Of a stretch of 64,000 nucleotides of DNA, positions 33,389 through 44,319 are shown one piece after another. The stretch comes from Siphonodentalium dalli. Lineage: Eukaryota; Mollusca; Scaphopoda; Gadilida; Siphonodentaliidae. A program made the translations under genes and the position numbers. The notes under the pieces are model-generated. The model had not been told where the DNA came from. It was given only the letters and a program-made list of their open reading frames with translations, and did no database searches. Numbering within the stretch: the first letter of the stretch is position 1; each line of letters begins with the position of its first letter. Where the stretch lies: positions 183,060,716 through 183,124,715 of the forward strand of contig CP136066.1 of the NCBI GenBank assembly GCA_032622095.1, written 5' to 3'.

Positions 33389-34404
33389 TGCGCTGGTGCA
33401 TCATTAATATAAATATCACGTTCCAGTGCATTATATAAATAGGCCAAACTGCGAGTCTCTCACAGGGAGCGCGCACATAAAAGAGAATGCTCTACATATA
33501 GTTTATTCACCTACATTATTGGAGAACATTATTTTAGTTAATACATTTACAGTTTGGCGTTAGGCACGCACTATATATACATATAATGCAACTAATGTGT
33601 GTAGAGTCCCTCTGGAATGTCATATATGCTCAGGTGAATATAAGTTTCCCACTAACCACAGTGCACATAGGAAAGAGGAAAACAAACGGCTGTCAATAAC
33701 TATGGCGTCTCTGCATATAACAATGTCGCGTGGCATTTGAATGTTATTGCTGCCGAGTACGAATGCTTGCAATTAAGTGGCAGAGAGGCTGTCCATAAAT
33801 ATGAACACATCTGTGCCCGCCCTCCGAAAGAGCCATATTGATTTCAAGATATTGATTTTATAATTTTATCAAATTTATAAACTTTTAATCCACGTATTAT
33901 CGTGGCATTTCTGTGTGATTTTATCAACCTAGTGAACATTTTATCATAAGTACCGATAGTTTTATGAACATTTAACCAGCAGTAGCAATTTTCAATCCAT
34001 AATTTACAATTCAAACCTGCAACCACTGTCTTTCGCTCTCCGCAAATTTCTGGAGACTGTATTAATTTGTTATTCGCCATGATTTAAAATGCCACTTTGA
34101 GCCATAAAGATTCTTGCTAGATTATATGTGCCACCATATTGATCAATACACATCCATCCAGGGGGCTAAATACCACACCCATCCACGGGCCAAACACCGC
34201 GTCCATCCACGGATCAACTCGCTCATCGGCTCGAGAAGCCATGCGGAGGCATGACGGGTCTATAAATCCACATTTAAGTCCATACTTCTTAGTGAAGAAC
34301 TATACACATAACCCACATAAAACCACAAAGAAGATCCGACAAACATGTAATAAACCATTCATCAACAGCATCTCCAAAGATAAAGGGAATCAACTAAAGG
34401 TCGA
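33389..34404. other. Non-coding stretch
   Basis: Nothing with a recognisable function. At 34160-34215 a short unit of about 27 bp ('ccatccacggg..aaacacc') repeats three times. The upstream part of the neighbouring LINE may begin in the last 100 bases. Confidence 0.35.
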
Positions 34405-34583
34405 ATGCAGTGTGGGCTGTTACCACACAATAAAAGAAGGTTCTGCACACCTTCAGTAAACCGCAACAGGTTGCGAAGCAAAACATTATTCCAATCGCTC
34501 GAAACTCCCTTGACAAAAACAACCTCACCGTTAATTGTGACTGAAAGCATCAACGAAGCGGTGCAGACAAACAAACCTCTGAT

Positions 34584-35286
34584 CAGTATTTCGGTGGCCA
34601 AAGTGGCCAATTGCCATTTTTTTTCGAAATTGGCCAATCAAATTTAAACTTGTTTTTACCCCAAATTGAGACGGAAAGCTAATTCAAAAGCGATGAATAG
34701 GTCGTCATTCCCGACGAAGTTAGGCGACGAAAGTATTCGTACTTCAGATATATCGTACCATCGTCAACACGCTGAATCTGTACACTGGTTATGTAATTTG
34801 TTGTTGATTAGGCAAGTTGTAAGATAAAATATCTAAATTCATTGTCCCATAATTGGATGTTCAGGCTATCAGTACTTAACTCAATGGTTACGTAATGTGT
34901 CTTAAACTTCCTCCAGTCTAATAACAACATGGCTTCACATCATAAAATGTTTGAATACAATCGATAATCATCAGTTATCAACTCACGATAATAAGCAACA
35001 TTTTTATCTCGGCGAAAATATCGATGACAGGTAACACGGCTCATTACTTCATAGGTATGACCTATAAGTGTGTTCGTTTTTTTGTGTTCGTTTTTTTAAA
35101 GTTGTTTAAATTATGATGTTATTCTGAGTAACAAATAAAGTTTAAAACAACTATTTTAGTCATCAATTCTGAACTGCTCATAAAATGATAATTTAATTTG
35201 ACCAAAGTTTTTTTTAATTTGGCCAATAAAATGTTCATTTGACCAAACTTTTGGCCACAAGATTTGTCGGTCCAGCGCGAATACTG
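34584..35286. mobile_element. hAT-type MITE with CAGT..CGCGCTGGACCG ends, copy 2
   Basis: The right end is the inverse of the left end of the element at 14300 (GCGCTGGACCGA shared, followed by TTTGGCCAAA-type words). The left end, CAGTATTTCGGTGGCCAAA, matches the inverse of that element's right end. Flanks CCTCTGAT (34576-34583) and TCTCTGAT (35287-35294) are an 8-bp duplication with one mismatch. It is inserted into LINE coding sequence, splitting NKPLI from LILIALDAQKAFD. Confidence 0.85.
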
Positions 35287-35989
35287 TCTCTGATCCTGAT
35301 CGCACTTGATGCTCAGAAAGCATTCGATGTTATCGATCACAACATCCTGCTCAGAAAGTTGTACTTGGACGGAATCACTGGCTCAGATTGGATCCGGCTA
35401 CATAACCTATATACCGGAATGACATCTAGAGTGGAATGGCAAAAACAGCTTTCCATCCTGTTCAGCATAGCACAAAGTGTTCGACATGCAAGGAACCATT
35501 CTGTCAACTGCGTACTACAATAAATTTAAGAACAATCTCCTGTCAAAATGGATTCAAGTTTTAAAAGTGCAACCATCGGTGATATCAAGATTCCTTATAC
35601 GACCTGCGTTGATGATATCGCTCTGATGTCACATTCCACAGTAGCGGCGAAATATCAACTTCAAGCAGTTAATAATTTCTCACGCAACAACCGAAATAAC
35701 ATCAATGCTGCAAACAGTACATGCTTCGTTTACAAAGCCAAGATGACTCAAGGCTGCTGTGGCTAAACACCTTGGCATTACTAGAAACAAGAAAAGTACG
35801 GCCGATATTAAAGAACGAAATCATCCTTGGTCGACGCGCTGCTTATGCACTGATGGACTCGGGTATACATGGTCGAACTGGTTCTCACATCTGGTGAAAG
35901 CTAAACTATGGAAAATCTACGTTGTCCACGCATCATCTACGGGTTGGAAACAATTGTATTTACAACGACACAATTCGCCAAATTAGATA
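35287..35989 (+). pseudogene. LINE reverse transcriptase palm fragment
   Basis: LDAQKAFDVIDHNILL contains RT motif A with its catalytic Asp, and TTCVDDIALMS is motif C with both Asp residues retained. HLGITR follows, as in many molluscan LINEs. Motif B is disrupted: the frame is lost at about 35480-35550, with stops. Three frames cover the region (35239-35523, 35548-35766, 35759-35986). Confidence 0.85.
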
Positions 35990-36033
35990 CCTTCCAGTAA
36001 AAATGCTTCGACAATTACAGAATCGTCCCACAA

Positions 36034-38228
36034 CACTGTCGCTCAACTGCTCCTATGAGATCACTTCTTAGCAGTTTTATGTGACATTTCTTAGATGATT
36101 TTTGTTGACAGTCATAGTCGATTTTTGAGAAAAATGGAGGGTGTTGTACAAAAAACGGTAAGTTTTATCACAATATATCACAATTTTACCGGCTGCCGTT
36201 TGCAGTTATTAGCTATGGTTAACACTAAACGCTAATTTACTGAAATTGGTATGACAAATATATTTGTTTACACTAAAAGAAACATTGATCACCTAAAATT
36301 CACACCATTTTGCGCAGTTGACTGACAAAATCATTATTTTTTCTAATATAAAATAGTTTCGCGACCACACCAGGTGAAATAATACTACACAAGAACGTCA
36401 AGTAATGATTTATGGGTGTTATGTTGTCAGATGTTACACGGATATATGATATACAGCCAATTTTCGTGCTAACACGTGGGTTTCACTTCTTAGTATCCAT
36501 GGTTCCACATCTTAGTTCTGGAAATCAGGTAGGGTCCGCGTCTTAGTGATTGCATGACTAAATCCTTTAGCACGGGTTACAGGTCGTACCTTTAGTCTGA
36601 TCATCATAAAGTTTTGTTAACAATGACATGTAGATGGGAACGAGTCATTTTGAGATCATTCGGCCAAAAAACATGGCTGCCAGCAGCCATCTTGGATTTT
36701 ACTCTTTGTATGACTTGAACCTTTTGCACGGGCTATAGGTCGTACCTTTAGTCTGATCATCATAAAATTTGTCATGGATGTTAATAATGACATGTAGATG
36801 GGAAAGAGTCATTTTGGGGTAATTCAGAGAAAAAACATGGCCGTCAGCGGCCATCTTTGATTTCAAAATTCAATCCATTAGCACCGGCTACAGATCGTAC
36901 TGGTCGTCTGATCATCATGAAATTTGTCATGGATGTTAATATTGACAAATTGATGGGAACGAGTAATTTTGGGGTCATTCGGCCCAAAAACATGGCCGCC
37001 AGCAGCCATCTTGGATTATACTCTTTGTATGACTAAATCCTTTAGCAAGAGCTACATATCGTACCTTTAGTCTGATCATCATGAAATTTTTCATGACTGT
37101 TGAAATTGGAATGTAGATGGGAAAGAGTCATTTTGGGGTCATTCGGACAAAAAACATGGCCGCCAGCTGCCATCTTTGATTTCAAAATGCAATGCATTAG
37201 CACGGGCTACATGCCGTACTGTTCGTCTGATCATCATGAAATTTGTCATGGATGTTAATATTGACATGTAGATGGGAAAGATTAATTTTGGGCTCATTCG
37301 GCCAAAAAACATGGCCACCAGCAGCCATCTTGGATTGTACTCTTTGTATGACTAAATCCTTTAGCACGGGCTACAGGTCGTACCTTTAGTTTGATCATCA
37401 TAAAATTTGTCATGGATCCGGCTTTTATATAACTATGCATGAATCTATAAATAAACGACACGATGCAAGATACGATTTCACTACATTATACGTCCATTAT
37501 AAGCCAATTATATAAAACAAATTGCAAGTGTCCTCATTACCGGTTAATATGCATAACCATCACATATGTAATCGCAATTTAATTGACAACTGGACCGGGA
37601 ATATCGGCTCATATATGTATCAAATGTTACGTGGGATATTGCTGAAGATCCTAGTAGTCGTAGGAAATCATAGAAAGTAACTAGCGCCTTAATGTGACAC
37701 GAATTGGGCTGTAGAATAGCAATAGATAGTTTGTGAATCAGCTGAGAAATGGAACCACTAAGAAGTGATCAGAAACCGAAAGTCGGCTAAGAAATGGAAC
37801 ATTTTGGAGTGAATTTACAGGCCATTTTATACAAGGAAGCGAACAAGAGAGAATGCTGTTGTGTGTATGTACAACTAGGGCTACATGAGGAAGATTTTCC
37901 GACAGTTTCAATTTATTATACTGAATGGTTCGGAAGCAAAATGACTCGATAGTTCCCCATTGGATTACAATGGAAATACACTTAAATGACAGAAATAACG
38001 TATAAAGGTAATCATAAACCATCTATCCACATGGCAATTTCATTACGGGTTTTCCAACGATTGGTTGAATGGTCGGGGACTCACCTTTTCGCCATTATTA
38101 TCACTTTGACGCTCTTTTCAACTTCTAAAAAACAATAAATAATCGGTATCGCTCCGGAACCTAATCCAAACGAAATGGCACATAAAACTGCTAAGAAGTG
38201 ATCTCATAGGAGCAGTTGAGCGGCAGTG
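36034..38228. mobile_element. 2.2-kb inverted-repeat transposon with 5-bp target duplications
   Basis: The ends CACTGTCGCTCAACTGCTCC and (right, reverse complement) CACTGCCGCTCAACTGCTCC begin inverted repeats of about 50 bp with three mismatches. CACAA duplications flank it at 36029-36033 and 38229-38233. CACTTCTTAG lies 28 and about 450 bases in from the left end, and inverted 28 and about 461 bases in from the right end, so the subterminal sites are symmetrical. A tandem array fills 36545-37410. There is no transposase. The 5-bp target and CAC ends resemble Transib elements; CACTA elements normally make 2-3-bp duplications. Confidence 0.85.
36545..37410. repeat. Tandem repeat of about 158 bp, five to six copies
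   Basis: Units contain 'tttagcacgggctacaggtc', 'gtctgatcatcat', 'catgtagatgggaa' and 'catggccgccagcagccatc', starting near 36570, 36725, 36880, 37040, 37195 and 37355. Non-coding, internal to the 5-bp-target element. Confidence 0.88.
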
Positions 38229-38406
38229 CACAAGAACAGTCTTAACTGCAGTAAAACACTTATTGACATCCAATTACTGTCTATCATCATTAACAAGAAC
38301 ATGATCAACCAATTCCTACGAATAACACAATTTATCCACCGCTCACTACCTCTATTGCCTACATAAAGCCTGCCTAATAAACGTTACGTTTATTACGTCA
38401 AAGTAG

Positions 38407-38728
38407 CTTTATTAGGTCAACGTATCTTTATTAGGTTAGTACTACTTTCATGACGTAATTGCATATGCAAATTGCGCAGGTAACTAGGGACGTCAACCGA
38501 CCTGAATGACGTCATTGTGATTTTGGGACTTTTTTATTGTCCATAATTCACCGCAATTGATACAAAATTCGTAATCGGATATGTGTTTTCGCTAAAACAT
38601 CTATAAACCATTAGCTGAAGTTCAGCTTAGAATAACAATTAAAAAACCCAACGAACTATTTCGCTCTAAGCTGCACTCCGGTTTTGCCACGTCATGAATA
38701 CTAATTAGTTTGCTTGACCTAATAAATG
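38407..38728. repeat. Inverted repeat, probable small MITE in the LINE
   Basis: 'ttattaggtcaa ... ttcatgacgt' (38408-38456) pairs with 'acgtcatgaa ... ttgacctaataa' (38689-38726). The LINE frame is interrupted from about 38365 to 38770 and resumes as a recognisable C-terminal region, consistent with an insertion. Ends and target duplication are not resolved. Confidence 0.5.
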
Positions 38729-38889
38729 TAAGGGCGTCATCGAAATAACGAATGTAAAACTGAGGAAAATGACAGATTTACCGCACAAAATGCATGTTTT
38801 GTGCGATGGCTTTCTGCCGAAATATATTAGAAGAGGCAGTCACTGATCAAGTGACATAAGAATGGAGAAATTTTATCACAGCTAAATCC

Positions 38890-39249
38890 TCTCTACTGTT
38901 TATCAACCATGAAGGAAGTGCCTGCAACTCTGTCCATATACTGTATAACTGTCAGACTTAGCGTCTTTGACGTGATACGTGCCTAAGTATAGGCCAAGGA
39001 CACGTGTGGCACCTACACCCTGCAGGTCAATAAAGCAGCATTCAATCAACACACTGTCAGCCCTACTCTTGCCTGACATGCAATCTTGGCACAGAAGACA
39101 GAGAACATGTTATCGCATCTTGTCCGATCTACTCGAATGAGAGATACAGACTTAGGCAGAACATCAGCAGCCTTCTTCCCAGTATCAGTCAAGTCCTGCT
39201 GGACAATCCAGCAACCTTAGCCCAACTCATTATTCATATTAGTCACACA
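38890..39249 (+). pseudogene. LINE C-terminal zinc-knuckle fragment
   Basis: Reads GTYTLQVNKAAFNQH in one frame and then, after a small indel near 39068, CLTCNLGTEDREHVIASC in another. That is the C-x2-C ... H-x4-C motif found after the RT domain in this LINE type. Confidence 0.8.
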
Positions 39250-39355
39250 TGACTGGTGTCACTGATACCGTCAACTAGGAGGAACATTATGTCGACCAGC
39301 TAGAACTTTACTCCAGATAATTTCTGTACTAGCTCTATACAAGAAGATGTACAGT

Positions 39356-40700
39356 ACCAAATGTCAAAGGCAAAGAGTCGCATACATTACGGAAGATTCG
39401 CTCTGAGCTCAAAGTCCCTTAAACTTTTTTGGTGTGGACGATACTTAGCTGACGCCATTAAATTTTGTAAATACAAACACGGCTGCAAATTCGGATACAA
39501 TTCTGAGGGGAGAAACATTTTCTACAAACATTTGACATTAAATAATTTGAACAAAGTTGGGGGGGGGGGGGTTGAAAAACCAAACCCCTATATAGCCATG
39601 GCCACGTACCTTATTACCAATATGAGTTTGCCATATCGAGATCGAGATCGAGAACGTCTAACTTCAAACTTCAGTCACAATCGGCTATATACTGTTAACA
39701 GGTGCATCCGATCGAATGTCGATAGACGAATCATGTATGTCCGTACTCTTAAAGTCTGGCAATTGAGTCAATCTTGTAACTGCATAGGTATAATTATAAC
39801 ACTGACTGGCGTTTGCAATTGTAATTTATAGATCTAAACCTGTCTGATATCGGGTGTTATTTTTTAATAATATATTTAATAATAAAGTTTTCATTTCTTC
39901 CTAATTTATTTCACTGTTTTTTTGTTTTAAATGTGTTTCTTTTGGAATGGACGCCATATGCTGTGTTGTCATTACTCAGTGTATTCCGATACGTTCTAAC
40001 TCCTGGCCCGCGACTTATTGTATGTCCGGATCAATTTGCGAAATAGTCATGCTTCTTTAAATCGTTCTACATTAAATCGTATACGAGAGTAACTGAATTA
40101 TCTGACACTGAGTCTCGCCCGGTATAAGCTACCTGGACTATATCTAAACCCAGCTGGTGAATACCAGACCAGGTGAAGTAATGTGGATGAAAATGGATAT
40201 ATATTTTATTTCCAATTACACTAAATTGATAATTACATTCAGTTTTAACAACATGGTAAACGAAAGGCAAGAAAACAGCAAGTAATACAAGAACCGATCG
40301 CTTGCTGAACTTGGGCTCAGCTGCGATCAAAGAATCAGTTCATTTCCGATTTTGCGCGATGATTCGTTTCGGTTACGCGCTTATTCGTTCCCGATTTTTA
40401 AACACGGTCTTTCACGCTTCAGAAAGTTTTTGCGTTCGAATATTGAAATTATTACTGAAAGGTAAGTACCTAAAATGTTTTATCGAACAATGAAGTTGAT
40501 TAGCATATGCATAAGGTATTTGTGTGCCGGAATGGGTCATTTTCGTAGTCAAAAATCGCAACCAATTTTTTAATTTGCATGTGATTTCCCATAGCGAAAT
40601 TCTCGTTGACACTACAACATTTCCAGAGAATATGAGACGATTATTACGGAGTAGAACCAGATACTTGATCCCCGTGATGACATGGAAACATTTAGCACGA
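39356..40700. other. Non-coding stretch between two LINEs
   Basis: The longest frame, 39361-39831 (plus, 156 codons), crosses a poly-G run at 39560 and is partly low-complexity, with no domain. I see no credible gene. Confidence 0.4.
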
Positions 40701-40720
40701 GGATAGGATAGGATAGGATA
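40701..40720 (-). repeat. 3' microsatellite tail of the LINE, (TATCC)4
   Basis: Four GGATA units on the plus strand directly after the LINE's AATAAAAT, marking its 3' end. Confidence 0.85.
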
Positions 40721-41175
40721 ATTTTATTTACAATACACATACATGGAAAGTACAATTACAAATAAATATAATATTAATAGACTATACATGTATATTGCTA
40801 GGGGTGATATAGTCATGGCTGACTGTCTTCCTATCACCCCTGGATGTAGTGACAGATTATATGATGAAGATGGCCGAATTAACTTGATTGTTTTCAGGTT
40901 ACGTTTATCGTGTGCAGACTGGGTTTTTAATATATAGGCGTTGTTAGGGCGATGGTACGAAAAGTGGTTCATATGTATGTATGGGTACCTACTTGGTCGA
41001 TATAATGAATGATTACTATGAATATACATGTGTGAGTGGAACCGAGTAGGAATAATGTGAGTGAGGTTTTGGGAATTGTTTTTTTTTTCTTTCTTTTTTT
41101 CTCTATTAATATGCATACTAGAGTGAATTTTGTTTTGTATTGTTTGTTTGTTTTGTTTATTTTGTTATCAGAAAA

Positions 41176-42719
41176 TTATGTATCGTTTGTGCAATCAGGG
41201 CATCTTCGGTTTTTGCATCGCACGCTCGCTGAATAGGTATTAATGATATCCGTTTTCAAACGTTTTCGGAACACATGTCTTGATTGTTTAGAGGTATATT
41301 TACTTTCTAGGGAATTCCACATAAAGGGGAATGAATGGTATGGGAGAACTTTAGAAAAAGAGATGGTCCTGAATTTTTTTTGTACTATAGGATTAGGTTG
41401 TCGTCTATTTGGTTCTGCTCTCTTGTCATACATACCAGAAAAAGACACCGGTAAGCGAGCGTAGTACCAATCATGCATGAAAATGGATGCATGTAATTTA
41501 TGTAAATCATCTATTTTTAAAATGTTTTCTTGTTTGAAAAGAGGATCGGTGTGACTTCTATATTTTTTGTTACATATAATTCTGATGGCTCGTTTTTGTA
41601 ATAAATATAGTTTCTTCACTGCCGATACATGTCCCCATATTTGGATGCCATAAACTAAGTGGCTTTGAATTAGGGCGAAGTATAATATTTTGAGAGCCTG
41701 GCTCGGGAGAAAATGTTTAACTTTATTAATGCAATAAATTGCATGTGCCATTTTTGAGCATACAATAGAAATGTGTTTATTAAAGGTCAGGTTTTCATCT
41801 ATATGGATACCTAAAAATTTGACAGACGATTCGTTCCGCATGTTCCCTATCCGTCGAAGTTCGGCTCCATTGAGATATATTTTAATTGTATTCCATTTTT
41901 TGTCATTGTTTTGTGGATGCAAGAGCATATAATTGCTTTTGTTAGCATTGATGGCTAGTTTGTTGCAGCAACACCAGTCAGATAGATTTCTGAATTCGTT
42001 ATTGACATAACTTTGGATTAACGCTTCATTTTGTCCACTGGCCATAAGGGTTGTATCGTTGGCATATGATAAGCGATCCATAGTAGTTGAATTTGACATA
42101 TCGTTCACGTAGAGGAGAAAAATTATGGGCCCGAGTAAGGACCCCTGAGGAACACCACATGATGTTTTAATGAGATTTGACTTGCTTCCATTGAATTCTA
42201 CGTATTGTCGTCTCTCATTGAGATAGCTTCGAAACCAGTTGTTTGCCATGCCTCTAATTCCATAAGTAAGATTTCGTGGTTTATTGTGTCAAAAGCTTTG
42301 GACAGATCAAGAAAAAGGGCTACGGTGGAATCTTTCGTGGGCTTGTCGTTATTTTTCACAACATGATCCAGTAGATGAATGATGGGATGAAAAGTTGAAT
42401 GGTTTGGGCCAAATCCGTACTGATGTTTAAATAAGATGTTCGATTCATTAAGAAAATCAACTAAACGTTTTTGCACGAGTTTTTCGAGTAGTTTAGAAAA
42501 TGCGGGAAGAATGCTTATTGGACGATAATTGTTTATATCCCCCTTGTCACTATTTTTCGGTATTGGTACAACTTTATCTATTTTCATTTTGTTGGGAACA
42601 TGACCTTGTTTGAACGACAAGTAGAATATATGCTTTAATGCTGGTGATACAGAAAATATGGTTTCCTTCATCACTTTTGTAGATATTCCATTGAAGTCAC
42701 TGCTGGTTTTTCCATTCAT
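41176..42719 (-). pseudogene. LINE reverse transcriptase domain
   Basis: The upstream part (42719-42198) has KVVPIPK, NYRPISILP and FLDLSKAFDTINHEIL (motif A). After a frame change near 42250 the second part continues NNWFRSYLNERRQY, SCGVPQGSLLGP (motif B) and LSYANDTTLM. The last is motif C, normally YADD: the first catalytic Asp reads Asn (codon AAC at about 42060). The thumb follows (FLGIHIDENLTF) and a C-terminal CKNRRCPDC. The Asn change plus the frame breaks mean no active enzyme. Confidence 0.9.
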
Positions 42720-42829
42720 TGAGTAGCAAGTTAAAATAACCTCTTGGATTGTGGTGGGCGTAATATTTAGCTCGTTGCTTTGTCTATTCGTTAAATAATC
42801 GAGGAAGTTTACATCTGTGTGATTTTCAA

Positions 42830-44319
42830 TTAGTTCTGTGGTTTTTGACCTATATTGGAAAAATAGTCATTAAATTTTTCAGCGATAGTGTCAGGATTTG
42901 TAAACTGTATGTTGTTATCATGTAGATCATTCGGGTATCCGTCCGTATTTTTGTCTCGTTTTATTGCACCTTTGAGGGTCTTCCATGTTTCTTTTAAACT
43001 ATGCTTATTCTTTTCTAATATTTCACAGTAATACATGCTTCTACTTTTCCGGATAAGTTTGTTATACAGTTGTCGATATTTGAGGTAGGAATTCGTATGG
43101 ATGGAGGAAGGCGAGCTTAGTTTACGGGTATATAGTTCTTGTTTCTTAAGTGAAGATCTTATTAATCCGGTGGTCATCCATGGTTCGCGTTTGATGAATT
43201 TTTTGGGTATGTTTCGGGTAATGGGCGGAAAAGCTACGTTGTATGCTGTCAGATAGATATCCAAAAAGTTTTCGTATGCTTGATCTACATTATTACAATC
43301 ACAAACCGAATGGAAATTACACGATTTAAGAGTATCGTTGAATTTATTAATATTTTCTTGGGAAAAGTTTCGTCGGGGAGTGCGCATGGTTTCATGTGGG
43401 GTTTTTAATCGGTTATGTCCGTTATGACCTTCGGTGTCAGTGAGAAATACCACAAAGTGATCTGACAAATCACATGTAACTATACCAGAGCAGTGCTCGT
43501 TTCGAAGATTATTTGTGTATATATGATCGATAAGGGTCGCTGAGTGATCGGTCATTCTTGTCGGTTTTGTTATCATGGGCACGAATCCTCGTGTGAATAC
43601 ATTGTTTAAAAGTCGTTTGTTTTATTGTGCGCATCGAAATTTAGTAGATCGATATTGAAATCACCGATTATATAAGTCTTATGATTTTTAATTATATCTA
43701 AGATTTCGTCGAATTTAGAGGCAAACTTGTCAAAGTCAGCTTTTGGTGCCGTGTTAGGTCTATAAATACATCCTATGATATATATTTCATGTTTTCCGAA
43801 TTCAAGCTCAATGAACACCGTTTCAATAACATGTGGGATAAATATTGATAGATCAGGTCTATTTTTATACGTAATAGTGTCTCTTATGTAAATACCAACA
43901 CCACCCCTACCATCATCGTGATCAGGCCTTGATTTAAATTCTATGGGATGATAACCGGAGAGTATAAAGTCCGATGCTTGATGTATTTTAAATGTTTCGG
44001 TTAGCGCTATTATATCAAGATTGTTGTCATTGATTTTCATGTCACATAAAAGATTTTGTAAATTTTCAAAATTTGCATTGATTCTTCTGCAGTTAAGACC
44101 AAACATTGACAGTTTATTCTTCTTGTTGAGAATATCTTTTGCTTGTAAAGTTGAGAAGTAACGGCAATTGTTTTTATCAAAAATGGACAAAGTTGGTTCT
44201 TTGTCTTCCTCCAGGCTAGCCCATTTGGCGGCAAGATCGAAATTAGGCGCTTCCCTAACCTCACTCAGTGTTACGTTATTTGTGGCCATTATGTGATTTG
44301 ATGATATTTGATATAACAT
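42830..44319 (-). pseudogene. LINE endonuclease domain
   Basis: Starts at Met 44319. Endonuclease motifs run in order: FGLNCRRINANF, ALTETFK, GGVGIYIRD, IIGCIYRPN and IIGDFNIDLL. After a one-base frame break near 43607 come LIDHIYTNN and the catalytic LSDHFVVF, then a linker to RT. The last block stops at 42830, where the frame changes again. All usual catalytic residues (N, E, D, N, SDH) appear present. Confidence 0.88.

Larger units (their letters stand above)
34405..39355 (+). mobile_element. Decayed LINE split by DNA-transposon insertions
   Basis: Three blocks belong to one plus-strand non-LTR retrotransposon: 34405-34583 (ESINEAVQTNKPLI, pre-palm region), 35287-36033 (RT palm) and 38229-39355 (C-terminal region with a zinc-binding motif). 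The first gap is a hAT MITE and the second a 2.2-kb element, each with a target duplication; the LINE reading resumes directly across both. A third, shorter inverted-repeat insert probably lies at about 38365-38770. Many stops and shifts show it is long dead. 5' and 3' ends were not located. Confidence 0.8.
40701..44319 (-). mobile_element. Non-LTR retrotransposon (Jockey-like LINE), nearly full length but inactive
   Basis: Reading on the minus strand: an apurinic-type endonuclease, then RT, then a short Cys-containing tail, a 3' UTR of about 470 bases, an AATAAAAT and four TATCC units. The tail of short tandem units instead of poly(A) is typical of several LINE clades. Coding is broken at about 43607, 42840 and 42250, each a change of frame with clear homology on both sides. 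No ORF1 is recognised upstream; 44320-44990 may be the 5' UTR. Clade assignment is inference. Confidence 0.88.

Noticed and set aside
39361-39831. 156-codon plus-strand frame
   Set aside because: Runs through a poly-G tract and a low-complexity 'gatcgagatcga' stretch, with no domain and no splice or promoter context.
40724-41116. 130-codon minus-strand frame
   Set aside because: Falls wholly in the 3' UTR of the LINE between its stop and the TATCC tail; low-complexity Lys start and no domain.
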